From contig NZ_PHTY01000001.1 in NCBI RefSeq assembly GCF_002813135.1, positions 1,545,501-1,609,500 of the forward strand: a DNA stretch of 64,000 nt, in the 5' to 3' direction. A model generated the notes under the pieces. That model ran no database searches, was not told the DNA's origin, and saw only the letters and a program-made list of their open reading frames with translations. The translations under genes were made by a program, and so were the position numbers. Source of the stretch: Ulvibacter sp. MAR_2010_11 (GTDB lineage Bacteria; Bacteroidota; Bacteroidia; Flavobacteriales; Flavobacteriaceae). Of the stretch, positions 52,835-63,462 are shown piece by piece. Every line of letters starts with the position of its first letter. Positions within the stretch are counted from its first letter, which is position 1.

Positions 52835-52886
52835 ATTCCCGTTGATTTTGCTACTTTTGCCCAGCTAAATAACAAATCGAAAAAAT

Positions 52887-55388
52887 ATGGAATCAATGAT
52901 GATTTATATGCCAATTGCAATGGCAGTGTTAGGGTTACTTTATATGGCCTTCAAAAGATCTTGGGTAATGAAACAAGATGCAGGTGATGGTAAGATGAAA
53001 GAAATTTCAGATCACATCTACGAAGGCGCCCTTGCCTTTTTAAATGCAGAGTACAGATTACTTGCCGTTTTTGTACTTATTGTGAGTATTGCCTTGGCAG
53101 CGGTATCGGTCATCGTACCAACCACACACTGGCTAATTGTAATTGCCTTTATTTTTGGGGCGTTTTTCTCTGCTCTCGCAGGGAATATGGGGATGAAAAT
53201 AGCCACTAAAACAAACGTGCGTACCACACAGGCTGCGAGAACCAGCCTACCCAACGCATTAAAAGTCTCATTTGGCGGAGGAACCGTTATGGGATTAGGT
53301 GTTGCCGGATTGGCAGTTTTAGGCCTTACAGCATTTTTTATCTTTTTCTTCCATTTCTTTATGGGAGGAGTTTGGACAAACACAGGTGACATGACCATCG
53401 TACTGGAAACCCTTGCAGGCTTCTCGTTAGGGGCCGAATCTATCGCATTGTTTGCGAGAGTTGGGGGTGGAATTTATACAAAGGCCGCCGATGTAGGTGC
53501 CGATTTAGTTGGAAAAGTGGAAGCGGGTATTCCTGAAGATGATCCACGTAACCCTGCAACTATCGCCGATAACGTGGGTGATAATGTTGGGGATGTTGCC
53601 GGAATGGGAGCCGATTTGTTTGGATCGTATGTAGCAACTGTGTTGGCAGCCATGGTACTTGGAAACTATGTAATTAAGGACATGGGAGGTTCGCTGGCAG
53701 ATGGCTTTGGAGGCATTGGCCCTGTATTATTACCAATGGCAATAGCCGGTGCCGGAATTATTATTTCGGTGATTGGAACCATGTTGGTAAAAATTAAAAG
53801 TAACGACGCAAAAGAAGCTCAGGTTATGGGCGCTTTAAATATCGGAAACTGGGTATCTATTATTTTAGTAGCTATCTCATGTTTTGTTTTAGTAAAATGG
53901 ATGCTTCCCGAAACCATGCAAATGGAATTCTTTGGGGAAGGTCTTGTGGAAATTTCTTCACTTCGTGTGTTTGGAGCAACCATCATCGGTCTTATAGTTG
54001 GCGGAATGATTTCTTCAGTAACAGAATACTACACAGGGTTGGGTAAAAAACCAATCTTAAAAATAGTTGAAAAATCAAGTACAGGAGCAGGTACAAACAT
54101 CATTGCCGGTTTGGCGACAGGGATGATCTCAACCTTTCCATCGGTACTTTTATTTGCAGGTGCTATCTGGGCGTCCTATGCATTCGCAGGTTTCTACGGA
54201 GTTGCTTTGGCAGCTTCAGCGATGATGGCAACTACAGCCATGCAGTTGGCAATTGATGCTTTTGGACCTATTAGTGATAACGCAGGTGGAATCGCCGAAA
54301 TGAGCGAACAGGATCCAATCGTACGTGAGCGTACAGATATTCTGGATTCGGTTGGAAATACAACAGCAGCAACCGGAAAAGGATTTGCAATTGCTTCGGC
54401 CGCACTTACCTCTCTGGCTTTGTTTGCAGCTTATGTGACTTTTACGGGTATTGATGGTATTAACATCTTTAAAGCGCCGGTATTGGCCATGTTATTTGTA
54501 GGGGGAATGATTCCTGTGGTATTTTCAGCATTGGCCATGAATGCCGTTGGAAAAGCCGCTATGGAAATGGTACAAGAAGTACGAAGACAATTTAGAGAAA
54601 TTCCCGGGATTATGGAAGGGACAGGAAAGCCTCAATACGACAAATGTGTGGCTATTTCTACCAAAGCTTCTTTAAAGGAAATGATGCTGCCGGGATTATT
54701 GACCATCGGATTTCCATTGGTGATCACCTTTGTTCCTATGATCTTTGGAATGGACAATATGGCTATTGCCGAAATGTTAGGTGGTTATATGGCAGGTGTG
54801 ACTGTGAGTGGTGTACTTTGGGCTATTTTCCAGAATAATGCCGGAGGTGCCTGGGACAACGCTAAGAAATCGTTTGAAGCCGGAGTAATGATCAACGGTG
54901 AAATGACCTATAAAGGTTCCGAAGCTCACAAAGCAGCGGTAACGGGTGATACTGTTGGTGATCCTTTCAAGGATACTTCAGGACCTTCTATGAACATCTT
55001 GATTAAGCTTACTTGTTTAATTGGATTGGTGATCGCTCCTATCTTGGGAGGTCATGTGATTGCCGATGACTTGAATAGTTCAGAAGAAATGATTTTTATT
55101 GATGAAGACGGAAACAAAACTATTTTAACCGATAAGGAAGCAAAGCAGGTCGCCAATACTTCTGAAGTTTCAAAAGAAGTAAAAGTTGAAATGTCTGTAG
55201 ATGGAGATGTTACTACAGCCAATGTTACTATAAAAACTACCAAAGATGGTGAAACTACTACTGAAACAAAAACTTTTTCAGGAACCGAAGCGGAAGTAGA
55301 GGCTCAAATTGAAGCCTTGAAAGATGTAGATGTAAATGTAAAAGGCAATAAAGTGGTAAAAGAAATTGAAGTCACTAAAAAGCAATAG
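52887..55388 (+). CDS. hppA: Membrane-bound, K+-dependent (probably Na+-pumping) pyrophosphatase
   Basis: HppA couples pyrophosphate hydrolysis to ion export. The 833-residue protein has ~16 spans, [20 protein letters not shown], the substrate motif [19 protein letters not shown] and [18 protein letters not shown]. The Ala at about residue 494 (GNTTA, where K+-independent pumps have Lys) marks a K+-dependent enzyme, and most of these pump Na+, sometimes H+ as well. An unusual ~105-residue polar, Thr/Val/Glu/Lys-rich C-terminal extension follows GHVIADD (from ~residue 728). A terminator follows. Confidence 0.96.
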   Translation: MESMMIYMPIAMAVLGLLYMAFKRSWVMKQDAGDGKMKEISDHIYEGALAFLNAEYRLLAVFVLIVSIALAAVSVIVPTTHWLIVIAFIFGAFFSALAGNMGMKIATKTNVRTTQAARTSLPNALKVSFGGGTVMGLGVAGLAVLGLTAFFIFFFHFFMGGVWTNTGDMTIVLETLAGFSLGAESIALFARVGGGIYTKAADVGADLVGKVEAGIPEDDPRNPATIADNVGDNVGDVAGMGADLFGSYVATVLAAMVLGNYVIKDMGGSLADGFGGIGPVLLPMAIAGAGIIISVIGTMLVKIKSNDAKEAQVMGALNIGNWVSIILVAISCFVLVKWMLPETMQMEFFGEGLVEISSLRVFGATIIGLIVGGMISSVTEYYTGLGKKPILKIVEKSSTGAGTNIIAGLATGMISTFPSVLLFAGAIWASYAFAGFYGVALAASAMMATTAMQLAIDAFGPISDNAGGIAEMSEQDPIVRERTDILDSVGNTTAATGKGFAIASAALTSLALFAAYVTFTGIDGINIFKAPVLAMLFVGGMIPVVFSALAMNAVGKAAMEMVQEVRRQFREIPGIMEGTGKPQYDKCVAISTKASLKEMMLPGLLTIGFPLVITFVPMIFGMDNMAIAEMLGGYMAGVTVSGVLWAIFQNNAGGAWDNAKKSFEAGVMINGEMTYKGSEAHKAAVTGDTVGDPFKDTSGPSMNILIKLTCLIGLVIAPILGGHVIADDLNSSEEMIFIDEDGNKTILTDKEAKQVANTSEVSKEVKVEMSVDGDVTTANVTIKTTKDGETTTETKTFSGTEAEVEAQIEALKDVDVNVKGNKVVKEIEVTKKQ

Positions 55389-55413
55389 TTTCTTAAAACG
55401 TTAATTATCTTAT

Positions 55414-55445
55414 AAACCTCGTCTCTCAGACGGGGTTTTTTTGTG
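55414..55445 (+). terminator. Terminator after hppA
   Basis: ACCTCGTCT, loop CTC, AGACGGGGT with one T-G pair, followed by a seven-base T-run. Confidence 0.88.
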
Positions 55446-55473
55446 TTTTTGAAGTATCTTGGTAATACAATTT

Positions 55474-56736
55474 ATGAATTATCCGGATCTAATAACACTT
55501 GGGATCTCGTTCGGGCTGGGAATGCTCATCGGACTACAACGGGAAAAAACCGACAATAAAATTGCGGGTGTCCGCACATTTACCCTAATTGCTGTATTAG
55601 GGACCATCTCCGGATTTCTTACCCGAGATTTTGAAAATCCGTTCATCTTTCCCATGATGGGAATTGCACTCGCCGGCTTTTTAATTACCGCTAATATTAT
55701 CAAACTCAAAAAACAGAAGGAAGCAGATATTGGTCAGACTACAGAGGTAGCCGCCCTGCTCATGTTTGCCTTGGGAGGTTATTTGGTATTGGGCAATCAG
55801 GTTATTGCCATAATAGTGGGAGGCTCAATGGCTGTACTGCTTTATGTGAAAGAACATCTGCATGACCTAATAGACAAGTTGAAGGATAAAGATTTGGCAG
55901 CCATAATGACCTTTGCCGGAATTTCGCTGGTAGTATTGCCCATACTTCCCGATAAAACCTATGGCCCGTTAGATGTTTTAAATCCACAAAACATCTGGTT
56001 AATGGTTACTTTAATTGTGGGGATCAGCGTAGCCGGTTATTTTATATATAAGTTTTTAGGCAAGAAGGCGGGTGTGATTTCAAACGGTATCCTAGGCGGA
56101 ATTATCAGTAGTACAGCAACTACGGTGAGCTATGCGCGTAAAACCAAGGACACTAAAAATATAAGTAAACTATCCGCCTTTGTAATTACGGCATCCGCTA
56201 CTGTTTCGTTGGTTAGAATAATGATAGAGATTGGGGTAGTACTTCGCGGAAAAACTTCGGAAGTAATTCTACCACTTATCGTATTTTTCATCTTTATGGT
56301 GCTTGTGTGTATTGGGTTGTTTTATCTTATAAATAAAGAGGAGACCAACGATACAATGCCCGAACCGAAAAATCCGGCCCAGTTTAAAAGCGCGCTGTTT
56401 TTCGGACTCTTATACGGGGTAATATTACTTACCGTTGCTTTTGCTGAAAAAGAATTAGGAGACGGCGGCTTGTACACAGTTTCAGTTATAGGCGGTCTGG
56501 CTAATAAGGATGCAATAACCTTGTCGCTGTCACAACTCGTTAAGGGAGGATTGGATAGCTCTTTTGGTTGGCGACTTATCCTGGTGGCGACCCTTTCAAA
56601 TTTTGCTTTTAAAGTAGTCTTAAGTGCAATTTTAGGGACAAAACAACTTGTAAAATGGACGGCAATTGCGTTTGGTTTGTCTATGATTGCCGGACTTTTA
56701 TTGTTATGGCTTTGGCCCGAATCCTGGCAATTATAG
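55474..56736 (+). CDS. MgtC/SapB and DUF4010 membrane protein
   Basis: The 420-residue protein combines an N-terminal MgtC-like domain (ISFGLGMLIGLQREKTDNKIAGVRTFTLIAVLGTI) with a C-terminal DUF4010 domain (SNGILGGIISSTATTVSYARKT ... GGLANKDAITLSLSQL). It has about 11-12 spans. Roles in ion or Mg2+ homeostasis are proposed for MgtC relatives, but the substrate is unknown. The ATG at 55474 is chosen over 55459. It ends 1 base before the App1-like gene, a tight pair. Confidence 0.9.
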   Translation: MNYPDLITLGISFGLGMLIGLQREKTDNKIAGVRTFTLIAVLGTISGFLTRDFENPFIFPMMGIALAGFLITANIIKLKKQKEADIGQTTEVAALLMFALGGYLVLGNQVIAIIVGGSMAVLLYVKEHLHDLIDKLKDKDLAAIMTFAGISLVVLPILPDKTYGPLDVLNPQNIWLMVTLIVGISVAGYFIYKFLGKKAGVISNGILGGIISSTATTVSYARKTKDTKNISKLSAFVITASATVSLVRIMIEIGVVLRGKTSEVILPLIVFFIFMVLVCIGLFYLINKEETNDTMPEPKNPAQFKSALFFGLLYGVILLTVAFAEKELGDGGLYTVSVIGGLANKDAITLSLSQLVKGGLDSSFGWRLILVATLSNFAFKVVLSAILGTKQLVKWTAIAFGLSMIAGLLLLWLWPESWQL

Positions 56737-56737
56737 T

Positions 56738-57742
56738 ATGGGTTTTTTCAAGAAAGATCCGCTGCAGATTATTGCCTTTCAAAGCTATGGTACAGATTCA
56801 CATTTATACATTCGCGGAAGAGCTTTGGAAGATGAACAAATTGATCTGGCAGATAAAGGTTTTTTTAGTTTGCTTACCAACAGTTGGAAACGTTTTTCGA
56901 CCGATGAGTTGGCTCATACCAGGATAAAAATTAAATTGTCCGATGGCTCAATATTTTATACCGAAACCGACGATAAAGGTTATTTTAAATTAAAAGAAAC
57001 ACACAAGGGACTCCGGGATCTCACAAATGATGAAGGTTGGCTTGCCGTCGAACTCTCCTTTGACCCCCTCATAACCAATCGGGTTATAAGTAATGATAAC
57101 CGATTCCCCGGAGAGGTTGCAATTCCTTCAGAAAATGGCATGTTTGGGGTTATTAGTGATATAGACGACACTATTTTGCATACCGGTCTTACTTCGGCCT
57201 TAAAATGGCAGGTATTAAAAAACACTTTTTTAAAAAGAGCCGAAAAAAGGACTCCGCTGGAAGGTGCCGCAGAATTTTATCATCAGTTGCATCGCGGTAA
57301 AAGTGGAATTGATGCCAATCCTGTTTACTATGTAAGTCATAGTCCCTGGAATTTATATCGCTACCTCGAATATTTTTTGAAGAAAAACAACTTCCCCAAA
57401 GGGCCTCTTTTGTTGCGTAATTTTTCGAGTCCGTTCAGAAAAAAAATTCAGGCTGAAAAACCACAAAAACAAACTGAAATAATAGATATATTAAATACCT
57501 ACCCAAAATTGCCATTTATCTTAATTGGAGACAGTGGTGAGCACGATCCAGATATTTATATAGAAATTGCTGAGGCATTCCCAGATAGAATTCTCGCCAT
57601 CTATTTAAGAAGCGTGCGGCACAAAAAGAAAATGATTCGTGTAGAAGGACTCACTCAGGATTATAATAAAGTGCCGGTGCTATTGGTCGAAAAAAGTAAA
57701 CAAGCCATTGAGCACGCGAGAGAACACGGATTTATTCAGTAA
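56738..57742 (+). CDS. App1-like phosphatase (DUF2183)
   Basis: App1 of yeast is a phosphatidate phosphatase with the DxDxT motif. The 334-residue protein has GVISDIDDTILHTGLTS (Asp141 and Asp143), YVSHSPWNLYRYLEYFL and PFILIGDSGEHDPDIYIEI. It thus probably dephosphorylates lipids or another phosphate ester. I use the ATG at 56738, which lies directly after the upstream stop. Its 3' end overlaps the convergent ppk1 gene by 11 bases. Confidence 0.9.
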   Translation: MGFFKKDPLQIIAFQSYGTDSHLYIRGRALEDEQIDLADKGFFSLLTNSWKRFSTDELAHTRIKIKLSDGSIFYTETDDKGYFKLKETHKGLRDLTNDEGWLAVELSFDPLITNRVISNDNRFPGEVAIPSENGMFGVISDIDDTILHTGLTSALKWQVLKNTFLKRAEKRTPLEGAAEFYHQLHRGKSGIDANPVYYVSHSPWNLYRYLEYFLKKNNFPKGPLLLRNFSSPFRKKIQAEKPQKQTEIIDILNTYPKLPFILIGDSGEHDPDIYIEIAEAFPDRILAIYLRSVRHKKKMIRVEGLTQDYNKVPVLLVEKSKQAIEHAREHGFIQ

Positions 57743-59765
57743 GATTCTTAAAATAGGTATAAGTTTCCGGTTGAGACTGTAATTTTTTATCGGACGCCGC
57801 TATATAATTATTAGTTTGTTCAGCATCCAAAATTCGGGCCTTTATCGTATCTGAAAGTTGAATATCAATTAGCTCACGAATGGTTTTTTTGTGATCCACA
57901 TCATAAATGGGCGTGACAACCTCGATTCGGTGATTTAGGTTACGTGTCATCCAATCTGCCGAACCAATATACACCAATTCATCGCCGGCATTCCCGAAAA
58001 TAAACACGCGCCCATGTTCCAAAAATCGATCGACAATAGAGGTTACGGTTATGTTCTCACTTTGATTCTTAATTCCGGGTACCAACGAACAGATTCCGCG
58101 AATAAGCAATTTTATTTTCACCCCGGCGTCACTTGCCCGGTAAAGCAGCTTAATCATGTCCTTGTCTTCCAGACTGTTCATTTTTAAGATAATGTAGGCC
58201 TCTTTTCCTTCACGTGCGTATTCAATTTCGTTGTTCACCAATTCGGTGAATTTTACTCTTGCCGTAAAAGGAGATACTAAAATTCGTTTGGTTTTTGGAA
58301 CAATAATGGTTCGATCTAAGACCAAAAAGACCTTGTCTATTTCTTTTGTGATTTTAGGGTGCGCCGTCATTAAGCCAAAATCTGTGTACAATGTGGCGGT
58401 GTTTTCATTGAAATTGCCGGTGGCGATATAGGCATATCTTACCGTCTTTTCCTCCTCCAGTCGCTCGATGAACAAAATTTTAGAATGTACTTTAATGTCG
58501 GGGTAACTGTAAATGACCTTGGCTCCGTTTTTCTCGAAGATGGCACCCCATTTTAAATTGTTTTGTTCATCGAAACGGGCTTTTACTTCAATAAACACGG
58601 TTACTTCTTTGCCGTTTTTTGCGGCAAGCGCAATCGCATCATTTAGACGAGACTTACTAGCTGCACGATAGATGGTAATTTTTATTTTGGTCACCTTGGG
58701 ATCGATTGCGGCTTCTTCCAATAGGCGAATTACCGGCTCAAAAGACTGATAAGGATAATGTAATAATTGATCTTTTTGCGTAATTGCCGAAAACATAGAA
58801 TCACTTTGCATCACCGCATGTGGTAAAGGAGGCAATTCTTGGTTGGACAAATCTTTTGAAGTAGGATTAGGGAAGCTGAAAAAATCTTTGAAATTATGGT
58901 AGGCACCTCCCAGAATTATGTCGGTGTCGTTTGCATCCAGAATGTTTTTTAGGCTGGTTTGAAGCGACTTTGGCATTTCCAAATCAATTAGCACCCGGGT
59001 AGCCTGTCCTTTGGCACGTTTTGGCAACGATTTTTTAATTTTATCCATCAAATTACCCGAAAACTCATCTTCAATATATAGCTCTGCATCACGGGATATC
59101 TTTAAGGAATAATATTTTGTAGCTTCTTCTTTCACCGGATGTAGTTTCAAAGAATACTTCAGGATGTCATCGATAAATGTGATGTAATGTTTACCATTTA
59201 CCTTCGGAAAAACGAAGAATCGCGGTTCGTCTTCCGGAATTTGAATTAATTGAATTTCATTATCGTCCAATTCTCCTGCCAGATATAAGCTCTCATTTTC
59301 AGGAAAAAGAGCGTCTTTACTGTTTTTGGTGTATTTTTTCTGAACCAATTTATCCTTCAGTGATTCATTGAAGTAATGCTTTGCAATTTCTTTATGGGTG
59401 CCTGAAAATTGTTTCCAATGAATAAGATGAATGTTTTCTGTTTCCAGATCGGGAAGAATTTGTTCTTTGAAAATTCGGCCGAACTCATTTTGCTGAATAT
59501 CCACCTGATTTTTAATTTCCTTTAAAACCTTGTTCGGTTTGGTAATGAGTTTTTTCCGAAGCGGTTTCTCAACATTTTTAATTTGTCGGATATCCGACAC
59601 CCGAACCCTGAAAAATTCATCCAGATTCGATGAAAAGATTGCCAGAAATTTTATGCGCTCGTATAACGGATTTCTCTTGTCGGCGGCTTCCTGAAGCACA
59701 CGATGATTAAAGCGTAGCCATGATAAATCCCGGTGAAAGTATTTTGAATTGTAGAGTGATGCCAT
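57732..59765 (-). CDS. ppk1: Polyphosphate kinase 1
   Basis: Ppk1 makes polyphosphate from ATP. The 677-residue protein has FHRDLSWLRFNHRVLQEA at the start, DIKVHSKILFIERLEEEKTVRYAYIATGNFNE with the His that is phosphorylated, the DFGLMTAHP part and IYIGSADWMTRNLNHRIEV-like C-terminal PLD-type motif (VYIGSADWMTRNL). The ATG at 59765 is used; the upstream TTG at 59777 is rejected. It follows deoxynucleoside kinase by about 50 bases on the same strand. Confidence 0.96.
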   Translation of the reverse strand: MASLYNSKYFHRDLSWLRFNHRVLQEAADKRNPLYERIKFLAIFSSNLDEFFRVRVSDIRQIKNVEKPLRKKLITKPNKVLKEIKNQVDIQQNEFGRIFKEQILPDLETENIHLIHWKQFSGTHKEIAKHYFNESLKDKLVQKKYTKNSKDALFPENESLYLAGELDDNEIQLIQIPEDEPRFFVFPKVNGKHYITFIDDILKYSLKLHPVKEEATKYYSLKISRDAELYIEDEFSGNLMDKIKKSLPKRAKGQATRVLIDLEMPKSLQTSLKNILDANDTDIILGGAYHNFKDFFSFPNPTSKDLSNQELPPLPHAVMQSDSMFSAITQKDQLLHYPYQSFEPVIRLLEEAAIDPKVTKIKITIYRAASKSRLNDAIALAAKNGKEVTVFIEVKARFDEQNNLKWGAIFEKNGAKVIYSYPDIKVHSKILFIERLEEEKTVRYAYIATGNFNENTATLYTDFGLMTAHPKITKEIDKVFLVLDRTIIVPKTKRILVSPFTARVKFTELVNNEIEYAREGKEAYIILKMNSLEDKDMIKLLYRASDAGVKIKLLIRGICSLVPGIKNQSENITVTSIVDRFLEHGRVFIFGNAGDELVYIGSADWMTRNLNHRIEVVTPIYDVDHKKTIRELIDIQLSDTIKARILDAEQTNNYIAASDKKLQSQPETYTYFKNLTE

Positions 59766-59816
59766 AATGTACCGCAAATTACGGCATTATCTTATCGGTA
59801 TTTTTACAAGAGAATG

Positions 59817-60437
59817 TTAAGTTTTGAAAAGCCCGTGCAATTCGGCATCAATTTTATTGATAACCTCTCCCAAATGCTCCGGTTGGTCTACAAAGTTTAG
59901 GCTATCCACATCGAGTACTATAAGATTGCCCTTATCGTATTCATGAACCCACGCCTCATAGCGTTCGTTCAGCCTGCTGAGGTAGTCAATGCTTATGGAA
60001 TTTTCGTATTCGCGTCCGCGTTTGTGAATTTGATTCACCAAATTAGGGATGGAACTTCGCAAATAAATAAGCAAATCGGGACCTTCGGTAACACTTTCCA
60101 TCAAATCGAACAAGGAGCGATAGTTTTCGTAGTCACGGTTGGTCATAAGACCCATGGCATGAAGGTTGGGCGCAAAAATATAGGCATCCTCATAAATGGT
60201 CCGATCCTGAATAATATCCTTCCCGCTTTTTCGAATGTCGAGGATTTGACGAAATCTACTGTTTAAAAAGTAAATCTGAAGGTTAAAGGACCACCGCTCC
60301 ATCTGATTGTAAAAATCGTCCAAATAAGGGTTGTCTTCGACGTCTTCAAAATGGGCTTTCCATTTGTAGTGTTTTGCCAGTAAACGCGTTAACGTGGTTT
60401 TTCCGGAGCCAATGTTTCCTGCAATCGCAACATGCAT
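59817..60437 (-). CDS. Deoxynucleoside kinase
   Basis: It phosphorylates deoxynucleosides in the salvage pathway. The 206-residue protein has the P-loop GNIGSGKT at 7-14, HFEDVEDNPYLDDFY (substrate binding), IIQDRTIYEDAYIFA (the Asp-Arg pair) and the lid region HKRGREYENSI. It is the second dNK in this window, after the FolK fusion. It is 5 bases after the propeller-like gene at 60443, so they may be one operon. Specificity for dA or dC is not readable with certainty. Confidence 0.93.
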   Translation of the reverse strand: MHVAIAGNIGSGKTTLTRLLAKHYKWKAHFEDVEDNPYLDDFYNQMERWSFNLQIYFLNSRFRQILDIRKSGKDIIQDRTIYEDAYIFAPNLHAMGLMTNRDYENYRSLFDLMESVTEGPDLLIYLRSSIPNLVNQIHKRGREYENSISIDYLSRLNERYEAWVHEYDKGNLIVLDVDSLNFVDQPEHLGEVINKIDAELHGLFKT

Positions 60438-60442
60438 AAATC

Positions 60443-61219
60443 TTACTGCTTGGGTTGAGTTAGTGAATATGTGTGGATATTAATTCCGTCATAAATATAC
60501 AGCAAATCTTGCGTAAGGTGCAAGTCTTTTACCATGTTTTCGGTGAGTTGAACTTTCAGCGGATTAATAGAATTTTCAGAAATAAAAAACAAGTCATTTC
60601 CCTTGCTCACAACTAAATTTTCATTGTGTTGCGCCATTTTTTGAAAACCGGACGATTCCATTTCATTTAATAAACTTCCGTAGACATTAAAAACTCTCAA
60701 TTTCCCCTCACTTAATAAAAAACAATAATTGAAATTACTCGCCTGTGCTATCAATTTCCCCGTTATGGGTTGTGAAACTAATTGTTTTCGCTGCGTTCGG
60801 TAGTTGTATAATTCCAGCTGCTGCGTATCCATATTAAAGATCCAAAGCTGGTTGTTTCCCGCATTTGTAGCAGTGCTAATATTCATGAAATTTGCCTGAT
60901 GGTTGAAATTGATGCGTTCAATTTCGTTTAATTTATTGTCTAAAAGCACCACCGTATTGACACTCTGATAAAAGACCACGATCTTTAAAGGATTAATAAT
61001 ATCAACTGAAGTGATATTGCCCAATTGATAATCGTTAAAGCTAAAAACACCTTCCTCTCCTTGCTTTTTGAGGACCTTGTCTTTTATGAAATATAAATTT
61101 TTATAGGAATCGGTGCCTATAAAACTATCGGCATCCAGCGGGATGGCAGTTACCTTTGTAGCAGTCTGCCCCGGTAAAAGTTGAGAGACCAAAATAAAAA
61201 GTAAACTCAAGTATTTCAT
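60443..61219 (-). CDS. Secreted beta-propeller-like protein
   Basis: The 258-residue product begins at the ATG at 61219 (MKYLSLLFILVSQLLPGQ), a signal peptide. The mature part has repeats of strands with NLYFIKDKVLKKQ, LVVSKGNDLFFIS and LLYIYDGINIHTYSL, suggesting a WD-like or PQQ-like propeller. I recognise no precise family. It lies between the response regulator gene and the dNK gene on the same strand and may be part of the same transcript. Confidence 0.7.
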   Translation of the reverse strand: MKYLSLLFILVSQLLPGQTATKVTAIPLDADSFIGTDSYKNLYFIKDKVLKKQGEEGVFSFNDYQLGNITSVDIINPLKIVVFYQSVNTVVLLDNKLNEIERINFNHQANFMNISTATNAGNNQLWIFNMDTQQLELYNYRTQRKQLVSQPITGKLIAQASNFNYCFLLSEGKLRVFNVYGSLLNEMESSGFQKMAQHNENLVVSKGNDLFFISENSINPLKVQLTENMVKDLHLTQDLLYIYDGINIHTYSLTQPKQ

Positions 61220-61258
61220 AGAGTAGGAAAGATACAAAAAACCGAGACAGTGAAATGT

Positions 61259-61942
61259 TTAAAAAGTGAGTTTATAACCAAACCCGCGAACATTGATAAT
61301 TTTAATGGCTTCGTCGCTACTCAATTTTTTTCGGAGCTTCGAAATAAACACGTCCATACTTCGGGCGTTGAAAAAATCGTCGTTGCCCCACAATTTTTTC
61401 AAAATAAAGGAACGTTCCAAGACTTCATTTTTATTGTTATACAAATGAAAAAGCAGATGTGCCTCCCTATGGGTTAAAAGCTGAGATGCTTCATTTTTAT
61501 ACTGAAGGGTTTGTTTTTTAAACTGAAAGGTATAGTCTCCTATTTCAATGAGGTCCTGCGAATCCTGAAGTTTTTTTCGGTCGAGTAGATTTTCAATTCG
61601 CACGATTAGCTCTTCCATACTGAAGGGTTTTTTCAAATAATCGTTGCCGCCAATTCCAAAACCCTCTACAACATCTTTGGTTTGCGATTTGGCAGTTAAA
61701 AAGATAATTGGAATTTGCTTGTCTTCCATGCGTATTTCCTTTGCCAATGTAAATCCGTCTTTTTTTGGCATCATTACATCAAGGACGAGTAAATCCGGTT
61801 TCGCATCCTGGTATTTCGCCAATGCCTCAGCGCCATCCTTGCAATGGAGTACAGTGAAACCTCTAGTCTCGAGACTTTCTTTTACAATTTGTCCCAGTGA
61901 AATTTCATCTTCGGCCAACAATATCTTAACAGGCTTAGTCAT
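61259..61942 (-). CDS. OmpR-family response regulator
   Basis: The 227-residue protein has a receiver domain with Asp55 (LLVLDVMMPKKDG) and the Lys in IFLTAKSQ, followed by a winged-helix DNA-binding domain (LLTHREAHLLFHLYNNKNEVLERSFIL, VFISKLRKKLSSDEAIKIINVRGFGYKL). It overlaps the histidine kinase gene by 8 bases, so the two are coupled. The GTTAAC boxes at 63463-63488 are the likely target, in front of the kinase and the GLPGLI gene. Confidence 0.95.
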   Translation of the reverse strand: MTKPVKILLAEDEISLGQIVKESLETRGFTVLHCKDGAEALAKYQDAKPDLLVLDVMMPKKDGFTLAKEIRMEDKQIPIIFLTAKSQTKDVVEGFGIGGNDYLKKPFSMEELIVRIENLLDRKKLQDSQDLIEIGDYTFQFKKQTLQYKNEASQLLTHREAHLLFHLYNNKNEVLERSFILKKLWGNDDFFNARSMDVFISKLRKKLSSDEAIKIINVRGFGYKLTF

Positions 61943-63422
61943 TGGGAAGGTTTATTTTAAAAGTAGTTTGCTTTTTGACGGTTAGGGAAATAGTTCCTTT
62001 GTGCTTTTCGATTATTTTTTTGGTGTAATACAAGCCAATTCCGAAACCTTTTACATCGTGAGTATTCCCTTTTGGGACGCGATAAAATTTATCGAAAATC
62101 TGTTTTCTGTGTTCTTCGGAAAGCGAAGCACCCGAATCGGTTATGGTAATTTCTATTGCGTTTGCCAATTTGTGAATTCCTACTGAAATTTCATCACCTC
62201 CGTACTTTATGGCGTTGTCGATTATATTGTTGATGGCATTTTCAAAATGAAAAGCATCGATAGGGTATGTAATTTCTTCTTCCGAAGCTTCAAAACGCAT
62301 TACCTTGTCTTCGTTGCTGAAAATCTCTTTGGCGGCCGCTTTTTTAAGTACCTCGACCAAATTGATTGTCTCAAAATTTAATTCTAGGTTCTCACTGTCC
62401 AGGGTAGCGGTTTCCAGTAATTTTTCAACCATCAAATTTAATTTTTCTACCTGTTCTGTGGAAATTCTTGCATAGCGAAGATTTTTTTCAGCATCATTTT
62501 TATCATTGAACTGTTGAATTCCCTCCATCGCGGCGCCAATAGTTGCGATGGGAGTTTTAAACTCGTGGGTGATATTACTTATTAGATCATTTTTTATTTC
62601 AGCCAGTTGTTTTTGTCTTCTAATAATTTGAAGCAGATAAAGCAAACACCCAATCACGGCGATGGCAAAGAGAAATGAGAGCAGAATTCCCATCAGATTT
62701 TTACGTAAAATGGTAAGCGTTTCATTCGTAAAATAAAGTTGCAGTGAGCTTGCATGGGGTAAAAAACCGGATTTTGAAACCGTGGTTAGCGCATTATCGG
62801 CGATGTAGGCTTCATTGGTTCTTTCGGTAAACCCTTCGGCTGAAGTAAACACCATTCCATAGTCCACCCTTATATTTTTGCGCCGTAATTCCTGTCCTAC
62901 TAGGGTGTCTAAAGCTTTTAAATCGATTTCTTCCGACGTAATGGCTAACATCACTTTGGAAGTTAAAATTTTAAAGACATTCTCTGCAGAATCCTGACGT
63001 CTTAGCCACACTTTTTTTTCATCTTTAAAAGTTTGATCTACAGTGAGTAATTTAAATAGGGAATCTTCCTCGATACTGTCTGGACAAGTAACGATAGAAA
63101 TATGGTTTTTTTGTCGTTTCTTGGATAGTAATAAAGGCGGAAGTGTATCACCTCTATATTCAAATTGTATCTTTTCACTGTCACCGGTAACGCGTTGAAT
63201 AGAATCCGCATTTCTATTAAAAGCAAAATTCAGCACATTTTTCTTGGCCAAACTTGCATAATACTCATCTACAGCATTGTCTAGACTAATTTGCACTTCG
63301 TTAATTAGCTGTTGCTTCCCTGCCTCGTAATTCTTATAATTCCAATACACCTGCATGGCAAGTGTCACTAGGATCACCGCGATAATAAAGTACAATATGG
63401 TTTTATAATGACGCTCTTGCAT
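61935..63422 (-). CDS. Sensor histidine kinase
   Basis: The 495-residue protein has a transmembrane segment at ~9-27, a periplasmic sensing region (~30-240), a second span at ~243-265 and a cytosolic kinase part: the phospho-His286 in NDLISNITHEFKTPIATIG, the N box FENAINNIIDNAIKYGG, and G boxes (ITDSGASLS, VKGFGIGLYYTKKI). It lies upstream of its response regulator, with an 8-base overlap. The periplasmic ligand is unknown. Confidence 0.95.
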   Translation of the reverse strand: MQERHYKTILYFIIAVILVTLAMQVYWNYKNYEAGKQQLINEVQISLDNAVDEYYASLAKKNVLNFAFNRNADSIQRVTGDSEKIQFEYRGDTLPPLLLSKKRQKNHISIVTCPDSIEEDSLFKLLTVDQTFKDEKKVWLRRQDSAENVFKILTSKVMLAITSEEIDLKALDTLVGQELRRKNIRVDYGMVFTSAEGFTERTNEAYIADNALTTVSKSGFLPHASSLQLYFTNETLTILRKNLMGILLSFLFAIAVIGCLLYLLQIIRRQKQLAEIKNDLISNITHEFKTPIATIGAAMEGIQQFNDKNDAEKNLRYARISTEQVEKLNLMVEKLLETATLDSENLELNFETINLVEVLKKAAAKEIFSNEDKVMRFEASEEEITYPIDAFHFENAINNIIDNAIKYGGDEISVGIHKLANAIEITITDSGASLSEEHRKQIFDKFYRVPKGNTHDVKGFGIGLYYTKKIIEKHKGTISLTVKKQTTFKINLPND

Positions 63423-63462
63423 AGCTGCAAATTACAACCTTAGCAATTAGTATAGCAAATTG

